A stretch of DNA of 64,000 bases from Acestrorhynchus altus. Lineage: Eukaryota; Chordata; Actinopteri; Characiformes; Acestrorhynchidae. Below are positions 52,701 through 61,800 of this stretch, piece by piece. Position numbers and translations under genes: made by a program. The number at the start of each line of letters is the position of its first letter. The first letter of the stretch is position 1. The notes under the pieces are model-generated. The model was not told where the DNA came from. It made no database searches and saw nothing but the letters and a program-made list of their open reading frames with translations. The stretch lies in contig CM067514.1 in NCBI GenBank assembly GCA_034509495.1, positions 9,954,165-10,018,164 of the forward strand, read 5' to 3'.

Positions 52701-55700
52701 ACAGTTTAAGAAACAGTATGATATTGTACATTTAACAGTTAGTACCTGGCAACATTGCTGCCAGTTTTTTACCTTTTTAACAGATCATTTCTTTACAGTA
52801 AACACTTTCAGTGACACAGCCCTTTAATACTGATGAACCAGTTCACCATTATCATCTGGCTGTTCCAAAGTTCCACATGGACAAACAAGTTTAGTCTGTG
52901 TGCCCCAAGGCCACCAACTATCGGAGGAATCTTCTGAAAAGGCCATCCTATCAATGTGACTCCACTTGTAAAAGCAGTCCTTACACTCCCACACATGAAA
53001 GAACCACACCCATAATGCTGTTTTGGGACTATTTCAGAGTTGGAATGAACAGGGGAAGGAATGCCTTAAACATCCAATAAGCCTGGGGTTTCCTCCTTTC
53101 TCTATAGACATACAATCTATGCATATCACTTTTTTCCCAGTTTGTATGTGACACACACAGTACATAGTGTAAAAAATGATTAAGCTGACCTCGTCGTGCC
53201 AGGTTCACTGGTCGCCGTATAGTAGCAGCCCGCTCCAAAGAGCAGGACTTCATTTCTCCACTTATGTAGTAGTTTCGGACCTATGCGGAAAAGGTGCAAA
53301 TAGTGAGAACATGTAAATGGTTTTGCCAGCCCCCAAATGTAGTAAAAACAAGGAAAGGTTATCTCACCTGGTGTGGCCTGACACAGTTGGAGTTGAGGTT
53401 AGGATAACGTGTTGCAGGGTCGATGGTGTACTGATCAAAGTTCTTGGCAATGTTTTCAGGTGTTGTCTGAGGTAACAGTCGGTAAAGACTCTCCCTGAAA
53501 CACAAAACCATGATAATATGAACAGAACAGTAAGGTAACAGTAACAGTAATTTGAACATGAATAATGATTATGGACACGTTTTTTTTAAGCCTATAGATG
53601 TACACTTTTGACCTTTGTATACAGTAGTGCTTGGAAGTTTCTGAACCCTTTAGATCTTTCTATATTTCTGCATAAAACATAAGTCCTAAAAGTAAATAAG
53701 GAAAACCAAATCAAACTGTATATCCACCTTTAGGATAAGCTCAAAATTTGAAGGTGAAATTAGTCAGGTGTTGTCAATCAACTGGATGGCAATCAGGTGT
53801 GAAAGGACACCCTGTTTTATTTCAAGAACAGGGATCTATCAAAGTCTAATCTTCACAATGGAATCAAAAGTAGCTTCTAAGCAACTCAAAGGCCTGCCTC
53901 TATTAGCTTGCATTAATGTTCATGAGTCCACCATCAGGAGAACACTGAACATGGCAGGGCTGTAAGGAGAAATCTGCTGCTCTCCTGCTGCCCATCTGCA
54001 GTTTGCTAAAGATCACACAGGCAAACCGTACGGCTGTTGGCATAATGTTTAAGATGGATGAGACCAAAATATATATTTTTGGTTTAAAGGAAAAGCTATG
54101 GTTGGAGAAGGAAAAACACTGTATTCCAGCTTAAAACTGTATCCTCTCTGTGTTGATAGTTGGGTCTGTTTTGTTGCATCTGGACCAGGACTGCTTGTCA
54201 TTATTGATGGAACCATGGAATATTATTATACCAGCAAATTCTAAAGGAAAATGTCTGGACTAGGGTTAGGGTTAGGGTCCTTGAGATGAATCTCAAGACA
54301 ATGTGGGTCATGCTGACACTGACCCCAAGTACACAAGTTGTTCTACCTAAGAATAAATGTAATGTTTAGGAATGGCCAATTCTTAAACCAATAAAAATGC
54401 TGTGGAAGGACCTGAAGCAAGCAGCTTATGGGAGGAAAGTTGAAGCTATTCTGTACAGATGGATAGGCTAAAATTGAGCATAAAAAAGTGGCAGTGTGCT
54501 GTACTAATCAACAGTTACCAGAAATGTTTAGTTGTAAATATTGCTGTACACACCAGATATTCAAAGCAAAGGTTTCCACTCACATATATAATATTGTATC
54601 ACTTTCCTCAATTAATAAATGAGCATATGTAATATTGCTGTATCATTTGACTGAGTTGTTTCTCCTTATTTATATTTCATAAAATCTTTTAGCTTTTATT
54701 AAGTCAAATTAATGCAGGGATATAGAAAAGGGTTCATAAACATCCATATGGCTAATAAACTGTGTGAAAACAGATAAGACAAGGACACTAATTTGCTACC
54801 TGCAAAGTATCAACTGTATGGTGGGAATACCTGATAAAATAGCCAATTAGTGTATTAGCAGGTACAAATGTGTGTATTCATATTCTTTAACTTATACCAA
54901 CCTCTCTGCCAACACATCCAGTGGTATTCTATGCTGTGACCAACTCTTGATCATCCAAGCTGTGTCAAAGGCTGCCAAGAAGCCTCTGGCACACCCTGTG
55001 CCCATTGGCCAAAAAGGCTAAAAAGATAAGTTTCCAAATTTAGTCATCAAAGCTTGGAATCCAATTATCTAAACCTACAACCATGCAAAATAAATTTCTC
55101 ATGTTCAACATGCACTAACTAACCTCCAGCAGGCTGTCCCCTACCAATGCCACCAGCAGGTGATGGCCAAACCTCTCTCTGACCAGTGCAGCGTTCTCTG
55201 AGGCATACATGCATGTGAAGTCAAACATTGCTACATCTGGCTGGTTGAGGTGATTCATGGCATAATCCAGTGTGGGCAGCTGGTAGTGAGTGGCATAGTC
55301 GGCAGCCTCCTTTGCATAGCTAAGTAGAGCCTCCTGGTTCACGTTCTCACTGCTCAGCAGAGCATCTGTGTCTATATAATCCTGTAGTAAACAAAAGACC
55401 ACATTATGATTCTGCTGTTCCCTTCAGGGGTAAATTGCTTTTTAGGAGCTTCCCATATGAAAATCTTGAGTGAAACCACTGAAACTATCAGATGTTCCTC
55501 CTTGCGTCATTCTCTCTAAGAGACTGTGACTACCAGATTTTTGGCTTTGCTTACTGAAATTCATGCCTGCACAGAGACATTTGGTTGGATGACTTTTCTA
55601 AACTGACCACCCTTGGTGAGGGCTCTATGATGCTTCCTCTTGTTGAGGTTCTTTATGAATCAACACAGTCAGTGAGTCAGGCCTGTCAGTTCCAGTCAAC

Positions 55701-58664
55701 ATGTGCATAAGTGGTGAGACCACTGAATATGAATGCACATGTTTGTGAGTTTGAGAGAAAGAGAGATCATAAGACATTGAAATATGCTCTCATTATAAAT
55801 GTTTATGCCCTCTTTGCTGTATTTATAAGTGTGTGTATTCACAGCCTATTACATTGGCAGGCTACAATAACAATAGAGTCATCATACCCTGTACCACACT
55901 GTCTGTAAACCACTTCCTCTTGGCCGTTTGGCAAGCGCAATCCATTACTCACATGAATGATGACTCCTTTATCCAGAAGACTCTGTTTCTTAGCAGTCAT
56001 TACGAAGTAGTGTGTGTTGTCTTTATAATACACAATGTTCTCCAAATCAATGCCTGCATCAGAGACACATCAAATTAAAAAAACATTAATTAATCATTAA
56101 AAAAAAACAACAACAAATGTTACAACTTTCAGAATGAAGAATGGGATGATTCTCATCATAGATTATATAAACTTTCTTTTTTATTCATTTCAAATGTAAA
56201 GCAATGCTTTTTCTTTGGATTGACAGAGGATTCACTAAGGCATTCAGGTATAATGAAGGCCAGTCATAACAGTAACAAATACAAATTTGTGTACCTGTAC
56301 AAATCACTGGCAGGAAATGAACAAACTCCATATTTACACCATCCTATACTCATGAGCTTTGTTCACACTGCAAGACAAATCTGGTCTGTTTCTTACACCT
56401 GAGTTTAGCAGGTAAAATGGCCCTATCCTAATTTTTAGGCTATCCACATTATATTTAGTCTGAATAGTTCATGCTCCTATACTGACACGTATGAATAAAT
56501 GAACTGCTCTTATTCACTTCCCTTCTCCTCAGTGCATTTATGACAAATGTAGAGTTGAACAGACACATGAATTTCAACCCGGCTGTTCAGATTGAATGGC
56601 AGTGCAGTGTGTCAAAAATGTATCATATTTCAAACATACAACTGTGTCCCAAATCAGAATTAAAATGTCAGATTTACTGTGTGTTTTTTTTGCTATGTAT
56701 ACTCACAATGCATTTGACAAAGAAGTTAACCTAATAATCTTTTAAAAGGTTCAACTGTTCATATTAATTTGTAATATGTGAATCTCTGACATTCTTGTAG
56801 CCCACTGTGACATCAATGACCACCATAGCATACCTTTATAAAATGTACACTAGCAGGTGTCAAATTTAATATAACTGCTGTAATTTCAGAGCAACTGCTG
56901 TAATTATGTGTTTTGTTGTCTCACCTGTCTCCTGCTTGAGATCCTGGAAGAATTTCTGATTGAAAATGAAGGCCACACCACTAATCTCTTCCACCTTGGC
57001 TTCTGCTGTTGTATTTCTATTAATGAAGTTAGCTGTGATGGCGATGGCCAGTTTCCCACGGAACTCTTTCCGTCTGAACCCTAAGGGACAGGATGGAGAC
57101 AAGAGCGATTAATGCAGGAAGACATTGCTGATTCATGAAGGAAGACCCAAAGTCAAAGGCAGACTTTGGGGTAATAAGAATGAGAGTTTAAGTGAGAGAA
57201 AAGAGAAAGCAATGCTGTTTTCACACATGGTAAAACAAGTATCGTACTGCCCGAGATGTATGGATTTGTCCTTTGCACAATAGCTTACAGTGCTAAAGTC
57301 CAATATAGTATCTTTGAGGGTGAATGTGAGTGTAAACCCCACCAAACCGAAGTTTGCTGATGATACAACCATAGTTGGGTGTATCAGGGATGACAGAGAG
57401 GAGTATCTGAGCCTGGTGAGGGACTTTGCAGCCTGGTGCCGCAGGAATCATCTGCAGCTCAACACCTCAAAGACCAAGGAGCTGGTCATTGACTTTGGGA
57501 GGTCCAGACCAAAGTCACAACCAGTTCTGATTGAGGGAGATGAGGTGGTGGCTGTGGACTATAAGTACCTCGGGCTGTGGCCAGACAGCAAGTTAGACTG
57601 GTCATGTAACATCGACCACCTGTACAGAAAGGGACAGAGCAATCTGTACTTTCTGAGGAGGCTACGGTCCTTCAACATCTGCAGGAAACCTGTGGATGTT
57701 TTATCATGGCTTAGCTCCCCAGCACACAGTTGGGGGACGAGCATTCTCCTATAAAGCCCCCCAGCTCTGGAACAGCCTTCCTCCTACTGTTCGGGACTCA
57801 GACACACTCTCCATCTTTAAATCATGCCTGAAAACATTTCTCTTTACGCAGGCTTTTCATTAACACCTCTATGGGGCCACTAATCTTTATCCCTTTCTCC
57901 CCCCCATGTCCTGAGCTGCCCTGGACGCCTGGCGGATACCGGTCCACTCATCCACTTCCTACTACCAACTGCCAGACTCGACTATGCCACCTGCATGGAT
58001 TTCATTATTCACTATTCATTCATACATGTATCACTACTACAAGCTATACTGTATTTATCTTCCCTCCCTCCATTTTATTTCATTTCATTTCTTTTCCACT
58101 TTCCATCCCGATATATTGTGCCGTTGTTATGTGCTCTCCGGTGCTGACCAGAGGAGGATGGGTTCCTCTCTTGAGCCTTGGTTCCTCTCAAGGCTTCTTC
58201 CTCCAAAACTGAGGGAGTTTTTCCTTGCCTCTGTTTGCCCACTGGCTGCTCATTTGAGGCTTGGACCCGGATCTTTTTAAAGCTGCTTTGTGACAACTTC
58301 CTGTTGTTGTAAAAAGCGCTATATAAATAAAATTTGATTGATTGATTATCAGTCCGTGGTCGCCAGTGTCCTGTTCTACATTGTGGTGTGCACTACACAC
58401 TGTCATCAGCCACCAGAGGAGCCTGTTCAGTGAGAGTACAGGCCAATAGACTTAAAAACTCTTCTGTCCTGCACGCCATCAGACTGTACAACTCCTCTCT
58501 GGGAGGGAGGAGTGGTAACAGGAGGACAGAGGATGGGAATGAGTAGGAACCAACCAATAACCTGCAACCCAACCTCTACAACCCAAATGGACTTGGTACA
58601 ATAAACAATTCAAAAGTGCAATAATACTGTGCAATACCCCCTCCTAAAGGACTCATTTTGCCTG

Positions 58665-58725
<61 letters not shown>

Positions 58726-58785
58726 ATATTGTTATATAGTCTCTATATTATAGTAATATACTGAACTATACACTAGACTACTCTA

Positions 58786-58840
<55 letters not shown>

Positions 58841-61800
58841 TATATAGTGTTTTTCTTTACTAAATTATTATCTCTTTCTTCTCTTTCTGTACTGTACTGA
58901 TGCTGCTACTGGAACCTTAATTTCCTTGAGGGAACCCTCCCAAGGGATCAATAAAGTTCTATTGTATCCTATCCTATCCTATCCTATCCTATCCTATCCT
59001 ATCCTTCTATCCTAATAGTTATTTCCAGTCTGACAAGACTCTCTATGAATGGGGAGAGACTAAATACTCCAAACTAAAGATCAGATTACCAGTTAACATC
59101 TTTCGCACTTCCATATCCAGGGTGGGGGCTTCCCCCAACACTCTGACCCTCCACTATCCAACAAACTGTCTGTCTCTTTTGTTATGTTTACTTCATTCAT
59201 AAACATAACCCATTTTGAGTGTTATGAGAATTCCTACTCCCACTTTGAACCAGTGGCTCCTCATTTATAATGTCTCTGGCATAACCCACTGTGAATTGTC
59301 TGGAAAATTTCCTGGTCTATGTGGAGTTATAATATAACAACATTTTAGGATAAGGACAACACCCTAAGTTCTTGCTCCTCAGCCCTATATATATGCTCCG
59401 CTTTTCACCAAACCTTTATGATATCCTTTTTTCCCAAGGATCACCTCCATAGTAGAAAATCACACATGGACTCCTTCAGACAGTACCCGGACTTTGTACT
59501 GGGGACTGGAAGGATAAAATCCAGGTAATGGCTGGTATAAATGATCCAGACATTTGTGTGCACAGCTCCTCAGGGTAATATTTCAAAATTCTGTTCTGGG
59601 TTGAAAGAGGGCTTAAAAGTAGGTGCGAGATAGCAGGGAAAGAGAGGGATAGACAGAGGGGAGTGAGACAGAATCAAAGTGAGTGATGTGGCATTTTTCT
59701 CTTCCTGCCAGGCAGAGGCATGCTAATCCTGGGGAAATCTGCTGCTGCCTAAATCACAGGCTGCTTATTTTAGGCTCAGACGAGCTTGGCTTCACCACAA
59801 AGGTATGAGCAGTTGAAAGCCACAGGACCTGTAGCTACAAACCGCCTGCAGCGATCTAATTAGCTCTATCAGAACTTTGGGAATGGAAAAGCACATATTT
59901 ACTGCTTAACTGAAGAAACAGAACAGGTACACAACAGACTGTCTTGCGTAGCATTTCTGTATCCAGGGGGTTCATAACAGCATAAAGATGAAAGTGTGTG
60001 TCATTACCCTGCAGGTGTGGGTCTGTGGTGAACAGCAGCAAGGACAAAATGTCTCTGGTCTCCTTTCCAGCAAAATAATGTATGAGGCTCTGCAAAGTGC
60101 CTCTCGGGTTAAGCTAAAAGCTGATTACTGGCCAGAGTTGTTCCATTACTGTCATGTTAATTCATGGAGACGTCACCCCACTCGCACACTCACCCACATC
60201 CCAGTGCTCCCCTCACGTGACCACGGACCCTCAGAGGGGGATATATTTAACTTCCACCAGACAGACCCAAATAGCCTAGTTATTGAGCAGGACAAACCAC
60301 AAAAGCATGCTTCCCTCTTTAAAGTTACTCATAATTGTGCAATGAGCTAAACCACTCATCATTTGGAGAGGCCTGAAAATTCCCTTATTTGGAATAAGCA
60401 TCTGTTTGGGGATAGGTACAAAGATGACGAGGGGAAAGAATCCAACATGCAAGCATCAACAGCAGAGCAGCAGCCAGTAGGACTCAGCCCATGGCACTAT
60501 TTAAGAACACAGGCTGATCCTCTGATTTCATATGTAACCTCACACTTGGCGAGGGCCTGATGACATCATGGCCTATCGTTATACAGAGCAGGACTTGATT
60601 TTACGGCTTTCCAGCTTTTTTGGATGAAACAATACATGTGAAATGATAAGGCAGTGCAGCCAAGAGCAACAGCCAAGTTTCTCTCAGTCATAGTCATTTA
60701 AGCTCCACTACTGATAAGGAGTGAATAGCAGACATTTGTTCTGGATTTTGTCTGAAGACTTTATTGTGTGATGGTTGATCTCCCAAAATGTTCTAGAATT
60801 ACTTTATATGGACTGCCATAGCAGATATGAACAAAAAGTCAACAAAATCATAGATGTTGCTGAAAGAGCATGTGATGAGCTATTTGTGTTACCAAGCTAC
60901 CATATCATATTCTAGAGTGTTTTAGTCGCCCTGGAACAGTCTGTCTGTATTTATAGAGCAATGATAATTATAGCTGCTTTGTTACTGTGTAAAATATAGG
61001 ATCCTGTATGTGTTTAGTGTCTTACAAGTAAATGTCAGGAAGTTAAGTGAAACACTCAACAAATTGGTGTACCAACCTTCAAGGGTGTTCCGTCTTCCAT
61101 CAGCTCCCACCACTACGTCAAAATCAAAGTCAGCCACAGGGTGATCTGTTGGCCGAATCTCTGCCCTCCAACCAGGCCCTATGGCACATAAACACATATA
61201 AAAGTGCATGTACATTAGTGCCTATATTGCATATTACATGAACAAACAGTTGAAATTTTCTAGGCCTTTTACTAAGATTGTATTTACACCAACTGGCCAC
61301 TTCATTAACACCAACTGTTTCTATACTTGCTGTAAATTTTATCAGCTTCACTTATAGGAGCACTTTGTAGTTCTTCCATTACAGTCTGTAGAAGGGATGT
61401 GTAATATAGTAAAAAATATAACAATAATGACATTTTTTCCCACAAAAATGTTAATCACAATATTCTGACATGCAGACAAATGCTTAAGTGGTTCTTAAAA
61501 TCTGTTACTCAAACAATATTCCATACTTGTTAAAGTTGGTCAGAGTATTTTAAGCACTCACAATATCCTTAGTATGCTAAGTATACTGTGTATCTTGATA
61601 AAAATGTATCATGATTCAATAAAATATTGTCATATCGCCCACCCCTAGTCAGACTTCTGGTTGGCAGACTATTCTCAGTCCAGCATTGCCAATGAGGTGC
61701 TTAAACACTCTAGCAGCACTGCTGTGACTGATTCACTCATTTCACTGCAACATACACTAACACCCCACTATGCTGAAAAACAAAGTATGAAGGGAAACAG

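Larger units (their letters stand above)
57290..59013 (+). mobile_element. LINE (jockey-superfamily) reverse-transcriptase fragment, interrupted
   Basis: The plus strand encodes PKFADDTTIVGCIRDDREEY, LSLVRDFAAWCRRNHLQLNT and SKTKELVIDFGRSR. FADD is the catalytic motif of LINE reverse transcriptase. The frame runs to ICRKPVD near 57695, is interrupted by 57707-58345, and resumes with QSVVASVLFYIVVC. It then has an internal deletion and ends with GGGATCAATAAAGTTCTATT and an (ATCCT)n tail. It lacks its 5' portion and is not functional. Confidence 0.85.
57081..61076 (-). other. mical2: mical2 intron with nested LINEs and a possible enhancer
   Basis: 4 kb. The left half holds the LINE pair and microsatellites (57290-59013). 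The right half, 59690-60560, is free of recognised repeats, more GC-rich than its surroundings, and carries a perfect CArG box (60383-60392). Confidence 0.55.

Noticed and set aside
54257..54282. AGGGTTAGGGTTAGGG, telomere-like
   Set aside because: Only about two and a half units inside a Tc1-like remnant; too short to be an interstitial telomere.
57290..57754. Host protein-coding gene
   Set aside because: The frame is LINE reverse transcriptase (FADD motif), interrupted by another LINE.
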